64,000 nucleotides of DNA from Panopea generosa (Eukaryota; Mollusca; Bivalvia; Adapedonta; Hiatellidae). The notes under the pieces were generated by a model. The model was not told the DNA's origin. It saw nothing but the letters and a program-made list of their open reading frames with translations, and did not search any database. The first letter of the stretch is position 1; each line of letters opens with the position of its first letter. The position numbers were made by a program, and so were the translations under genes. Shown piece after piece: positions 11,684 to 22,099 of this stretch. The stretch is from the NCBI GenBank assembly GCA_029582155.1, contig CM055907.1, positions 28,660,432-28,724,431 on the forward strand, given 5' to 3'.

Positions 11684-12041
11684 GGCCAGTTCTAGAACTC
11701 GTCTGAGATTTTATGGTTGTATAACTACTGTATATGTTTGGTTAAGGTCAAGTGAAAAAAATGCGAGTTTAAGGGTGCACATAATGTAAGAAAATGCTTT
11801 GAATACCAATATAATATTAATACAAGGCCAATAGACCGTTCGGTCAGTTCAAGAATGTGTCCGAGATCAGCCCCAGTTAAGTAAATATCCAGTGAAAAAT
11901 ATGGTTGCTAGAGCTGCACTTAAGGTCAGATAGGGCAATATATGACAATTCAAGGGCCGTAAACCATACATAAATGATTTAATTTGGCCAGTTCTAGGAT
12001 GTGTATGAGATATAATCGTTATCAAGTGAATATTGCACAAA
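11684..12041 (+). repeat. diverged ~150-bp tandem units
   Basis: TTGGCCAGTTCTAG, TCGGTCAGTTCAAG and TTGGCCAGTTCTAGG at 11682, 11840 and 11984 begin similar units with AAGTGAAAAA downstream; spacing is 158 and 144. The third unit is cut by the start of element copy B at 12042. Confidence 0.6.
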
Positions 12042-12857
12042 TTATCTGTGACATTAGATTGAACAAAATATATATTATCTTGCAGGCATGCAGATTTATT
12101 TCGTGTAGACTAAAATTAAAGATAACTGTATTCCATATAATTGATACAAAACGCTTGTACAGCTAAAACAGCGAAAACACTATTGACGAAACGAAAACTA
12201 TTTTTTCTTAATAAATATCGTTAGTACTCTTCATCTGCCACCATTCCAATATTTGTTGATCATTTTTAATGAAGGTGCCTATCTATTCTTCGTCAAATGG
12301 ATTAAATAGGAATATTACTATATGTCAGTTACTGTCCTTGTTCCTACTTACCCCGTGATTCACTTTACGCGGTTTACCCTGCCTCACTATAACCCAAACG
12401 TTTTTAAAATGAAACTGTACTACAACAATCGGATAAAAGGTGTCATGTGGACAAAAGTAGACGTTTTTGTGATTTTTCTGCGGACAAAAGGCGGCATGCG
12501 GACAAAAGGTGTCATTTTTTTTAACTTTCTGTGGACGAAAGGCGTCTTGTGGACAAAAGGCGTCATTTTTCTAAATTTTCTGCGGTTAAAAGGCGTCATG
12601 CGGACAAAAGTCGAAGTTTTTCTAAATTTTCTGCAGATAAAAGGCACCATGCGGACAAAAGGCGTTATTTTTCTATTTTTTTCTGCGGACAAAAGGCGTC
12701 ATGTGGACAAAAGTCGTCATTTTTCCAAATTTTCGGCGGATAAAAGGTGTCATGCGGACAAAAGTCGACGTTTTTCTATTTTTTCTGCGGATAAAAAGCG
12801 TTACGGACAAAAAGGGTCAAGCGGACAAAAAGCGCCTGCACAGTCGATCAATGTGAT
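12042..12857 (-). mobile_element. minisatellite-bearing element, copy B (inverted)
   Basis: Reverse-complement counterpart of 6113-6424. The left part (12042-12140, with TATATATTATCTTGCAGGC) pairs with the right arm of copy A, and the right part (12800-12857) pairs with its left arm. Copy B has about 290 bases (12140-12430) absent from copy A and a longer repeat core. The open frame at 12322-12882 is the repeat read in one frame and not a gene. Confidence 0.65.
12433..12835. repeat. 45-50-bp minisatellite core of copy B
   Basis: About eight units of GCGGACAAAAGGCGTCATTT plus TTCTGCGGA. Open on both strands by chance of composition (Lys/Arg-rich one way, Phe/Pro/Arg-rich the other). Confidence 0.9.
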
Positions 12858-13994
12858 AATATGCAAATATATGCATTTATGAACAAAACAAACAATAACA
12901 GATAAGAAAACAAATCGAACGATTCTGAACACACGCGTAATGGCTACGTCAGCCTAACAAGATAACGTCGTTCTATCGAATACTGTTTGCGTCTGTGTTG
13001 ATTTGTATTAGTAACTTCTTTAAAAGTTACATGTCATCCGGAAAGAAAACCATGTTGAAACGAACGAAAATCTCTAAAACATTATTTAAGGCATTAATCA
13101 TTGCTTTAGCAACCATTATCAGTGATATTCAGGTTACCCGTATATATAAAAATGTTTCTGAACTCATTTTTGGTCAGTTAATTACGTTATTAATCTTGAT
13201 GACTTAAGCGTGATTTTATATAAAATTAAAAAAAAGCTTTTAAATAAACCATTTAAATTAACATTCCTTCAGTATTATTAATGGCTTTGGTGTTTTTCAT
13301 TTCTTGTAATTATAAAACACTTCATATGTTTATATAACAGTTATACCGTTGATAGGGTATGCAATTTCAAAATGGTCGCTATTTAAGATCGCCGCTTTTC
13401 ACTGATTAATTCTTAACGCAAAATAACCAAACAATAACATTCTGATCACCTTTGTGATTGAATTATACCAGTTACAATCACTATTGAATTGATTATCTAC
13501 TGATTCGGTTATGCTGACAAGTAGATACATGATTGTCCACGGCATGTTCAGCCAATTAAGCATTTCAAGCCAAGTTAAGAAAAAGAGCAGTCTAAAACCT
13601 ACTGTCTACAATAATTGTCCATGTTCAAATTTACATGAACGTTCCCATTAGTCATTATAGTAAATTTACTGTATTTTATCACCAGAAAATGTTGTCCATA
13701 TATGAATAATCACCATAATTTAGATCCATATGTTAATTATTAACAAAGAGTATAATAATCGTTAAAGTTCCAATGTATGTTCACATTGTGTCTATTTAGC
13801 TAACTGTTTTGGTTTATAGTCGTGGCCGCTTACAAACAGTAATTCTAAATGGCAGTAGTAACAAATTTAAATGTTAAGTATATCCTACTGCTCGAGTAAA
13901 TACTCGTATAATAGTAAATTCATTTTAATTATCTTTTATTACTAGGCATAAAATTAAATTGTTAAACACATTTCAAAATTTAATATTACTGTAG
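12858..13994. other. no gene recognised upstream of hAT relic
   Basis: AT-rich. I looked for upstream hAT transposase domains (DDE catalytic part) and did not see them. A 70-codon frame at 12995-13207 has no known motif. Confidence 0.5.
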
Positions 13995-16900
13995 ATGATT
14001 CATTATATCACTTCAGCCTTCATCACAGATGTGACTGATAACACAGAAGAGTTTGAGAACGAATGTAGAAGGTGGACGCAACGGCGCGGAGGAAAGAAAT
14101 ACAGTTTGTCGGAGTCAGTTTCATTGGCTGGCGTAGACCTCTATCCCATATGAGAGCATGTCTTTATGTCTTTTTAGCCATGCCAGTTTCCGCAGCATCT
14201 GCGAAAAAGATCGTTTAGTACCATGAGAAGGGTAAAAAAGTAGGCTAGCTCAAACAAAGCATAGCAAACAAGTAGGTTATCTAAGATATAGCATGGTAAA
14301 AAAGTAGGCTAGCTAAGACATAGCATGGCAAAAAAGTAGGCTAACTAAGACATAGCATGGCAAAAAGTAGGCTAACTAAGACATAACACGGCAACAAAGT
14401 AGGCTAGCTAAGACATAGCATGGCAACAAAGTAGGCTAGCTAAAGTAGGCTAGCTAAGACAAAGCATGGCAACAAGTAGGCTAGCTAAGACATAGCACGG
14501 CAACAAAGTATGCTAGCTAAGACATAGCATGGCAACAAAGTAGGCTAGCTTAGACATAGCACGGCAACAAAGTAGGCTAGCTAAGACATAACATGGTAAA
14601 AAAGTAGGCTAGCTAAGACATAGCATGGCAAAAAGGCAGGCTAACTTAGACATAGCATGGCAAAAAGGAGGCTAGCTAAGACATAGCACGGCAACAAAGT
14701 AGGCTAGCTAAGACATAGCATGGCAACAAAGTAGGCTAGCTAAAGTAGGCTAGCTAAGACATATCATAGCAACAAGAAGGCTAGCTAAGACATAGCACGG
14801 CAACAAAGTAGGCTAGCTAAGACAAAGCATGGCAACAAAGTAGGCTAGCTAAGACATAGCACGGCAACAAAGTAGGCTAGCTAAATTAGGCTAGCTAAGA
14901 CATAGCATGGCAACAAGTAGGCTAGCTAAGACATAACATGGCAACAAAGTAGGCTAGCTAAGACATAACATGGCAACAAAGTATGCTTGCTAAAGTAGGC
15001 TAGCTAAGACATAGCATGGCAACAAGTAGGCTAGCTAAAGTAGGCTAGCTTAGACATAGCACGGCAACAAAGTAGGCTAGCTAAGACATAGCATGGCAAC
15101 AAGTAGGCTAGCTAAGACATAGCATGGCAACAAAGTAGGCTAGCTAAGACATAGCATGGCAACAAAGAAGGCTAGCTTAGGCATAGCATGGCAACAAAGT
15201 AGGCTAGCTTAGACATAGCACGGCAACAAAGTAGGCTAGCTAAGACATAACATGGTAAAAAAGTAGGCTAGCTAAGACATAGCATGGCAAAAAAGCAGGC
15301 TAACTTAGACATAGCATGGCAAAAAGGAGACTAGCTAAGACATAGCATGGCAACAAAGTAGGCTAGCTAAGACATAGCATGGCAACAAAGTAGGCTAGCT
15401 AAAGTAGGCTAGCTAAGACATAGCATGGCAACAAGAAGGCTAGCTAAGACATAGCACGGCAACAAAGTAGGCTAGCTAAGACATAGCATGGCAACAAAGT
15501 AGGCTAGCTAAGACATAGCACGGCAACAAAGTAGGCTAGCTAAATAAGGCTAGCTAAGACATAGCATGGCAACAAGTAGGCTAGCTAAGACATAACATGG
15601 CAACAAAGTATACTTGCTAAAGTAGGCTAGCTAAGACATAGCATGGCAACAAGTAGGCTAGCTAAAGTAGGCTAGCTAAGACATAGCACGGCAACAAGTA
15701 GGCTAGCTAAGACATAGCACGGCAACAAAGTATGCTAGCTAAGACATAGCATGGCAACAAAGTAGGCTAGTTTAGACATAGCACGGCAACAAAGTAGGCT
15801 AGCTAAGACATAACATGGTAAAAAAGTAGGCTAGCTAAGACATAGCATGGCAAAAAGGCAGGCTAACTTAGACATAGCATGGCAAAAAGGAGGCTAGCTA
15901 AGACATAGCACGGCAACAAAGTAGGCTAGCTAAGACATAGCATGGCAACAAAGTAGGCTAGCTAAAGTAGGCTAGCTAAGACATATCATAGCAACAAGAA
16001 GGCTAGCTAAGACATAGCACGGCAACAAAGTAGGCTAGCTAAGACAAAGCATGGCAACAAAGTAGGCTAGCTAAGACATAGCACGGCAACAAAGTAGGCT
16101 AGCTAAATTAGGCTAGCTAAGACATAGCATGGCAACAAGTAGGCTAGCTAAGACATAACATGGCAACAAAGTAGGCTAGCTAAGACATAACATGGCAACA
16201 AAGTAGGCTTGCTAAAGTAGGCTAGCTAAGACATAGCATGGCAACAAGTAGGCTAGCTAAAGTAGGCTAGCTTAGACATAGCACGGCAACAAAGTAGGCT
16301 AGCTAAGACATAGCATGGCAACAAGTAGGCTAGCTAAGACATAGCATGGCAACAAAGTAGGCTAGCTAAGACATAGCATGGCAACAAAGAAGGCTAGCTT
16401 AGGCATAGCATGGCAACAAAGTAGGCTAGCTTAGACATAGCACGGCAACAAAGTAGGCTAGCTAAGACATAACATGGTAAAAAAGTAGGCTAGCTAAGAC
16501 ATAGCATGGCAAAAAAGCAGGCTAACTTAGACATAGCATGGCAAAAAGGAGGCTAGCTAAGACATAGCATGGCAACAAAGCAGGCTAGCTAAGACATAGC
16601 ATGGCAACAAAGTAGGCTAGCTAAAGTAGGCTAGCTAAGACATAGCATGGCAACAAGAAGGCTAGCTAAGACATAGCACGGCAACAAAGTAGGCTAGCTA
16701 AGACATAGCATGGCAACAAAGTAGGCTAGCTAAGACATAGCACGGCAACAAAGTAGGCTAGCTAAATAAGGCTAGCTAAGACATAGCATGGCAACAAGTA
16801 GGCTAGCTAAGACATAACATGGCAACAAAGTATACTTGCTAAAGTAGGCTAGCTAAGACATAGCATGGCAACAAGTAGGCTAGCTAAAGTAGGCTAGCTA

Positions 16901-17413
16901 AGACATAGCACGGCAACAAAGTAGGCTAGCTAAGACATAGCATGGCAACAAGTAGGCTAGCTAAGACATAGCATGGCAACAAAGTAGGCTAGCTAAGACA
17001 TAGCATGGCAACAAAGAAGGCTAGCTAAGACATAGCATGGCAACAAGTAGGCTAACTAAATTAGGCTAGCTAAGACATAGCATGGCAACAAAGTAGGCTA
17101 GCTAAGATATAGCACGGCAACAAAGTAGGCTAGCTAAGACATAGCATGGCAACAAAGTAGGCTAGGTAAGACATAGCATGGCAACACAGTAGGCTTGCTA
17201 AGACATAGCATGGCAACAACGGGACTGTCCAGTCTGGGACTGTTAAACATTTATCGGGAGAAGGAACCTAACGCAAAAACAATTGTTGATACCGTTGTAC
17301 TGAAAAAGACATTTGCAGTGTTCTTTAGAGATATTAGAGATAAAAATGTCACAAATCCATCAATTAGATATTTTGACGGTTGCAACAAAGTTAACTTGAA
17401 TATATATTTATAA
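13995..17413 (+). pseudogene. hAT-type transposase C-terminus split by a satellite
   Basis: Relic of the C-terminal dimerisation region of a hAT superfamily transposase. Left piece: an ATG-led 52-codon frame (13995-14153) reads RRWTQRRGG and SESVSLAGVDLYP. A one-base deletion near 14147 then moves the frame to RACLYVFLAMPVSAASA (to 14203), and a one-base insertion moves it again to RSFSTMRRVKK (14208-14240). This order, LYP, then PVS.ASA, then RSFS..RR, is the conserved hAT block. Right piece: LRHSMATTGLSSLGLLNIYRE (17198-17260), then TIVDTVVLKK, matches the Leu-rich region that normally follows RSFS..RR.K.YLR after about 12 residues. Between them sits a 3-kb satellite. Intact hAT proteins exceed 500 residues; only about 130 remain. 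The family assignment is from remembered consensus and needs a search. Confidence 0.7.
14232..17218. repeat. ~32-bp satellite, about 92 copies, with 1222-bp higher-order repeat
   Basis: Units read GTAGGCTAGCTAAGACATAG and CATGGCAACAAA, with shorter forms lacking a few bases. Every unit holds the NheI-type palindrome GCTAGC or a one-base variant. Rare variants recur exactly 1222 bases apart: ATATCATAGC at 14761 and 15983, TATACTTGC at 15609 and 16831, TATGCTAGC at 14509 and 15731. Two higher-order copies span roughly 14440-15661 and 15662-16883. Within each, a sub-block beginning ACATAACATGGTAAAA recurs 659 bases on. In one frame the unit encodes LRHSMAT, the transposase residues found at its right edge. 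Confidence 0.95.
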
Positions 17414-17679
17414 CTGAATAAACATTAGAATTATAACTAAGTGCATCGGATATATACATGTGGAGGTAATTTAATTATTTTCTGATTTATTTCCTTGATG
17501 ACACCCATTATGAACACACATCTATATATAAAAATATGCTTAAGATGCTATAAAATGCCGCCATTTGCAGTCTATTTTATCAAGTATTCTTGAGGGAAAC
17601 CTCAAAAGTCCCGTTTCATAGTGGATGGGGACACCCCGTCCTAAACGCCCTCCATGGTGCGTATAAACACGACGGCTCT
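17414..17679. other. no feature recognised
   Basis: Short AT-rich spacer between the hAT relic and the next minisatellite. It may include the 3' end of the hAT element, but no TIR was found. Confidence 0.5.
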
Positions 17680-18097
17680 GTCAACATAATGATGGTACAA
17701 TCCAACACAATGAATGGCAACTCAATACAATGATTATATATCCGAACACAATGTTATGACAACCAATCATAATGTTATAACAACCCAACATAATGATGGG
17801 ACAATCCAACATAATGATGGGACAACCCAACATAATGTTATAACAACCCAACATAATGATGGGACAATCCAACATAATGATGAAACAACCCAACATAATG
17901 ATGCGACAATTCATTCAACACAATACATCGCAACCAAATACAATGATTATATAACAGAACACAATGTTATGACTGCTATGACTACCCAACAAAATGATGA
18001 CACAACTCAACATAATGATGACACAACCCAACATAATGATGACACAACCCAACATAAATATTATACAACCCAACATAATGATGAAAACACCGGACAT
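17680..18097. repeat. 21-bp minisatellite (AACCCAACATAATG)
   Basis: About 19 copies of ACAACCCAACATAATGATGG-like units; the middle part (17769-17900) is regular at 21 bases, with edges more degenerate. As 21 is a multiple of three, both strands stay open for over 70 codons (TTQHNDG on the plus strand); these frames are not genes. Confidence 0.9.
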
Positions 18098-18731
18098 CGG
18101 TAAAATTATGTGTGTATGCAGTTTAACAACCCTCTTACACCGCAATTTTTTTAAATTTACTTCGATGAAAGCTAGGTCGACGTTTTAAGCGGTCGGAGCT
18201 ATTTGGAATGTTAATTTTTCATTATTATGGGCCGTTTTGTAACCTTCTCAGCGCCGGCGATCATTTCCACGCACGACTTCAAACGTAATCTTGAAAACTA
18301 TCGGCATTTTGATACGGGCAGAAGGAGTGAGTAAAGAGCATTAATAGGTGGATCGAATAACTGATTTACTTTTTTTAGTTATGTCTTTAAAAGAAATTAT
18401 TATTGATAATTAACGGCGACCTACCTTGTTTAGTAATATGTACATTTCGAAGGTTTTTTTCTGCGTCACCGGAAAACACTTTCTCGCCGTGACGTCAGCA
18501 CCATGAGACAGTTACGTAGGCTTGAGTGGTCATTACCCAACAACGCCATAGACGGAGGATTCATTTGATGCCCATGGTCCGCTAGTTTACTTATTAAAAA
18601 GGATAAAATAATATTATAGTTAAGTATAAAAATAGTTTCACAAATATAATGCGAGTGCCTGTTTAAGTACTCTTTAGTCATTTTAAGTGATGGAGTTTGA
18701 TATATTATATTTAACCTTGACTTTGAGATAG
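18098..18731. other. no gene recognised
   Basis: Mixed-composition unique sequence. A 71-codon minus-strand frame at 18466-18681 has no motif. Confidence 0.5.
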
Positions 18732-18973
18732 GGCCCCAGTTTCACTAAACATCTCAACTTGAGATTTACCTAAAGTCATATTTTTGAAATGTTATAACTT
18801 CATTCACATCGATTATTTGGCATCACGGTTATTCTTTACCAATGGGTATGGTTTGTTTCTACTTTAATTCTGAGCAGACATTTAAAGCTTAATGAGTTCA
18901 AGCAATTGTTTAGAAAAATTGAGATTTCTGAGTTGAGGAAAATCTCAGCTTGAGATATTTAGTGAAACCGGCC
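18732..18973. mobile_element. 242-bp TIR miniature element
   Basis: The ends GGCCCCAGTTTCACTAAAC (18732 on) and, from the other strand at 18973, GGCCGGTTTCACTAAATATC are inverted repeats of about 35 bases, continuing with ATCTCAACTTGAGAT at the left and ATCTCAGCTTGAGAT at the right. Each of those inner words is itself nearly palindromic. No coding capacity. GGCCNGTTTCAC-type ends are, from memory, common in invertebrate DNA elements; I cannot assign the superfamily. Confidence 0.75.
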
Positions 18974-19299
18974 AATCATTCATATTCGCTTCGTGTATGA
19001 TATTTATTGGGAGCTTCGTGCAATTATATTTGATATTTTCACAGTTATGACTAAAGCACGATCTTGATCCATTTACGCAGATAAGAAAAACGGACCTTAG
19101 TCTAGTATTTGGCCATACTTACTCCGTTAGAACTCCGTTACACGGTGAGTGACCTTAATATATGAAGAACTGACCCTATTCTTGTGCGGTACGCGAAATA
19201 TAGGCCTATATATTGCAGGGGAGAGAAATCAATGATAAATGTCTGACTTTAAACGAAGAGTTGTTTCCCTTGTATAACGCTAACTCGCAGTGGGCCGGT
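18974..19299. other. no feature recognised
   Basis: Unique AT-rich sequence between a miniature element and a SINE. Confidence 0.5.
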
Positions 19300-19470
19300 G
19301 ATTTGGTGGATATAGCGGCGGAAACTCACGTCAGAAGTTCTGAGTTCAATCTAAGGCTATCTCGATGACCTCGCAAGAACAACACTCAATATTTGTTTTT
19401 CCTAGGAACTAGGAAACGGATTCATATAGTATCTGTGCCAACTGCGCAGTCGCGATAAAGCAAATAAGTA
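19300..19470 (+). mobile_element. tRNA-derived SINE, family II
   Basis: TGATTTGGTGGATATAGCGG is A-box-like, GTTCTGAGTTCAATC B-box-like, and the body word GATGACCTCGCAAGAACAAC is shared with SINEs at 20645, 36112 (minus) and 44440 (minus). The 3' boundary is approximate. Confidence 0.65.
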
Positions 19471-20045
19471 TGTAAGACAATATTCTTGATTTTCAGTTGA
19501 TCACTTTTTGTATGTGTTGCCTGCTATACATGGTCCTCCATATTTTTCTGCTCAACCGCCGATGACTTTTTACTAAACTTCGTGTACTGGTTAAAAACTA
19601 ATGCTCTTCGGCATTTGCTCCTGTGTTTGATCGGCAAATAAGTTTCACGTTTCTACTACCTTTTATTCGATGTCCGGTTGTCCGCTGTGTCTGGTTTTGA
19701 TTTCGATCTATTAATTGAGTCCGTGCAAATTTGAATATATATTTTATTTTATTGTGCTTGATGATGTAAATGGAATGTTAAATAATTTCTTACATATAAG
19801 AAGACTTTTAACATTTTTTTAAAAGTATCGCGTAATTTCACATGAAACTGTGTCCGTAGATTATGGGTGAACATGAATACAGTACGATGTCAACATTGTT
19901 GTGTGGAGATTACATGTAAATTGTATAAAGAGTTCATATAACTGCCCAGGCGTTTGTCGCCCAGCTTACACTATAACTGTCAATAGTAACGTTCAGTCGG
20001 TAATGATATACCACTAATTTATGCATGTTATTGTACGATTACTAG
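19471..20045. other. no feature recognised
   Basis: Unique AT-rich sequence; no gene or array. Confidence 0.5.
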
Positions 20046-20325
20046 TTTGTACCACATCATAAAGGACGGCATAACGACAAGACGACACGTCAGGGCAATA
20101 CGACAGGCCGATTACAAGCGTCAACTGGTCGTTGTGCCGTTCTGTCGCTTCGCCAGGATGACAGAACGGCAAATAACACATGGGCGCATAACGATACTTT
20201 TCATTGCGACAAAATGTCACAACGATATTCTGTCGTATTTTCGATCCGGCAGCACGACAAACGTGGCATGTGTCGTTTTGTCGTTTTGCTGTGTTTCACC
20301 ACACAAGTATGACAGGACAACATGA
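20046..20325. repeat. degenerate ACGACA/TGTCGT-rich patch with hairpin
   Basis: The left half is rich in ACGACA words and the right half in TGTCGT words, so the patch is roughly self-complementary. A perfect 11-bp stem GCCGTTCTGTC (20136-20146) and GACAGAACGGC (20160-20170) surrounds a 13-base loop. Probably an old inverted or low-complexity repeat. Confidence 0.5.
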
Positions 20326-20644
20326 CACACATTAGTCGCCATTAGTATGTACGAATATCCATTCACCTTCCGGCAAGAGAATGACTACAGTTGCATGCAT
20401 GTGCTTCATTGAAAATCAAGAATGTGTAGTGACCTCGTCAAAGATCTAGAATATACATCTGTGCCAGTGTACTGTCCTGTTGCCGGGAGCTACAGATCAG
20501 TTCATCGGTAAAAACTAGCAACCATGCTGAGACAATATCCAAAATGTTACTAAATTATTGATACTTTCGTTGAAAATGTTTAATTTTGATGGACCAAGAA
20601 TTCACGAAAATTCATCATTGAAGTGGATCGCTATGCCAAATATT

Positions 20645-20757
20645 GCTGAGGTCACAAGTGGTTTAGTGGAGTGGTTGTGCAGTGAATAGAGTGTTGACCG
20701 TTGGGTTTGATTCCCAACTTGACCCGATGACCTCTCAAAAACAACACTTGGGTACTG
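20645..20757 (+). mobile_element. SINE family II, 5' part, interrupted
   Basis: tRNA-like head (GTGAATAGAGTG, GGGTTTGATTCCCAAC) and body (GATGACCTCTCAAAAACAAC) as in the other family II copies. The copy stops at GGTACTG, where a TIR element has inserted; the SINE resumes at 21494. Confidence 0.75.
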
Positions 20758-20990
20758 CATAGCTGTCAAGGGTCAAATGAACCTTAGAGTGAGAAAATAT
20801 TCTAGGGGGTTTCGGGGGCATACCCCCCCACTCACCCCCAACCCCCCCCCCCCCCCCCCCCCCCCCAAAAAAAAACAACACTTGGGTACTGCATAGCTGT
20901 CAAGGGTCAAATGAACCTTAGAGTGAGAAAATATTCTAGGGGGTTTCGGGGGCATACCCCCCACTCACCCCCAACCCCCCCCCCCCCCCG
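20741..20990. repeat. 134-bp tandem duplication with two C runs
   Basis: ACAACACTTGGGTACTGCAT at 20741 is repeated at 20875, and similarity continues through GGGGGTTTCGGGGGCATACC to runs of 25 C (20842-20866) and 15 C (20975-20989). The unit covers the SINE/TIR-element junction, so it arose after that insertion. Long C runs are also prone to assembly error. Confidence 0.9.
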
Positions 20991-21493
20991 AAAAAAATTT
21001 GATTCCTAGATCGTCTGGGGTGTGTTCTGGGGTGTGTTTTGGGGTGTTTTCTACAACAGTTTTTTTTATATTTTTCAAATTTTGGTATAATAAATTTACA
21101 GTAATTCAGCTACAGCAACGCAGTGATTTGATGCTAGGGAATTATATTTTTACAAAAAAAACACACACCCTATTTAGTAGTCAGAATAGCTTAACGATAC
21201 CTCCAAGAAAGTTCTGCTGCTACTAGCACAAGCAAACGACGCCATGATGTTTACATTGACACCGGGTAACGATTATTATACTAACACCGGTTCCGCCGTG
21301 GCTAACATTAGGTCAGACACAACTAATATACGAACCAATGTTTTTACCGATTTATTCATAAAACCATAGTATTTAATTTCGTGAATTTTGTTTTAATTGA
21401 AATGCGTGAGAAATAACATAGTCAGCGTGAGACCATGATTTCATTGCCAAAATCGTGAGACTCACGGCGAAACCGTGAGACTTGACAGGTATG
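20758..21493. mobile_element. TIR DNA element inserted in a SINE
   Basis: The left end CATAGCTGTCAAG (20758-20770) matches the complement of the right end CTTGACAGGTAT (21481-21492). GGTACTG lies immediately on both sides (20751-20757 and 21493-21499), a likely 7-base target duplication. Near the right end GTGAGACCATGATTTC, CGTGAGACTCACGG and CCGTGAGACTTGACAGG form a CGTGAGAC-rich subterminal region. There is no transposase. A hAT-like origin is possible, but hAT duplications are usually 8 bases. Confidence 0.7.
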
Positions 21494-21535
21494 GTACTGG
21501 TTATACCCAACAAGCGGACTCGAGATAGGTTCATG
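21494..21535 (+). mobile_element. SINE family II, 3' part after insertion
   Basis: GGTTATACCCAACAAGCGGA followed by CTCGAG aligns with GGTTCTACCCAGAAATTGGA and CTCGAG in the uninterrupted copy at 35950-36112 (read on the minus strand), continuing the copy broken at 20757. Confidence 0.7.
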
Positions 21536-21654
21536 TGAGCTCAGAGATTTCTTCGCAGTCGAGCGAAAATAAATTTGCATAAAATAAGCTTTGAGTGGTT
21601 AAATATGTGAATAGATCGTCGTGTTTTCACATCACAGTTTCCTGCTTAGATGGA
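21536..21654. other. no feature recognised
   Basis: Unique sequence. Confidence 0.4.
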
Positions 21655-21740
21655 AATTTTGTCATCAGGCAGTTCATTTTGTAAAGCATTCACATTATCA
21701 GCAAAAGGTCCCGGGTTCAGATGGTTACTGGATAGAATTT
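21655..21740 (+). mobile_element. possible tRNA-like SINE head
   Basis: GTTCATTTTGTAAAGCATTC resembles an A box and GGTCCCGGGTTCAG, about 35 bases on, a B box. The same bases also translate to HSHYQQKVPGSDGYWIEF in one frame (see findings). The SINE reading is the simpler one, but no tail or target duplication was seen. Confidence 0.35.
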
Positions 21741-21919
21741 TCCGAAACTCTGAAGTTATCAATGTTGGTATCAAGAGACTTCCTGCATATTTATTTACTG
21801 ACGAGTCTTTCGTATGTCATGGAGTGTGAACATGGAATAGTTCTTCCTGCTGACGTCATTTAACAGGCTATATTATAATTGAATTCATTCATTCGATTAG
21901 TTTCGAATCACTTTGTTTA

Positions 21920-22099
21920 AGCAGAAAGGCGTAGCAACAATCTATTTCGTGGAGTTTCTGTCAAGTATGGTGTTCAGTGTGGACCTTCCTTCAAAGAGGT
22001 TTTGAAGGAAGTTCCACCTCAGTGTCTTGTCTGGTACAAAGACCCATCCACACACGTACATCCGTTTAAATATCATGCTTCAGTCAGATTTTTATAACA
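21920..22099 (+). other. unrecognised 59-codon open frame
   Basis: An open frame without ATG start, between stops at about 21917 and 22099, reads YGVQCGPSFKEVLKEV in the middle. Composition is more protein-like than the surroundings. It contains an imperfect palindrome CTTCCTTCAAA/TTTGAAGGAAG (21985-22011). It could be a decayed exon or chance. Confidence 0.2.

Noticed and set aside
12322..12882. 186-codon Lys/Arg-rich frame
   Set aside because: It reads the minisatellite core of element copy B; the opposite strand is open as well.
14232..17218. CRISPR-like array of regular short repeats
   Set aside because: Units are contiguous with no unique spacers, the DNA is eukaryotic, and no cas genes are present. 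The same holds for the 37-bp and other arrays.
17714..18103. 129-codon frame rich in Thr, Gln, His and Asn
   Set aside because: By-product of a 21-bp repeat; both strands are open.
20842..20866. G-quadruplex-like regulatory site on the minus strand of the C runs
   Set aside because: Homopolymer C runs in a recent duplication; they could fold, but nothing links them to a promoter, and their length may be a sequencing artefact.
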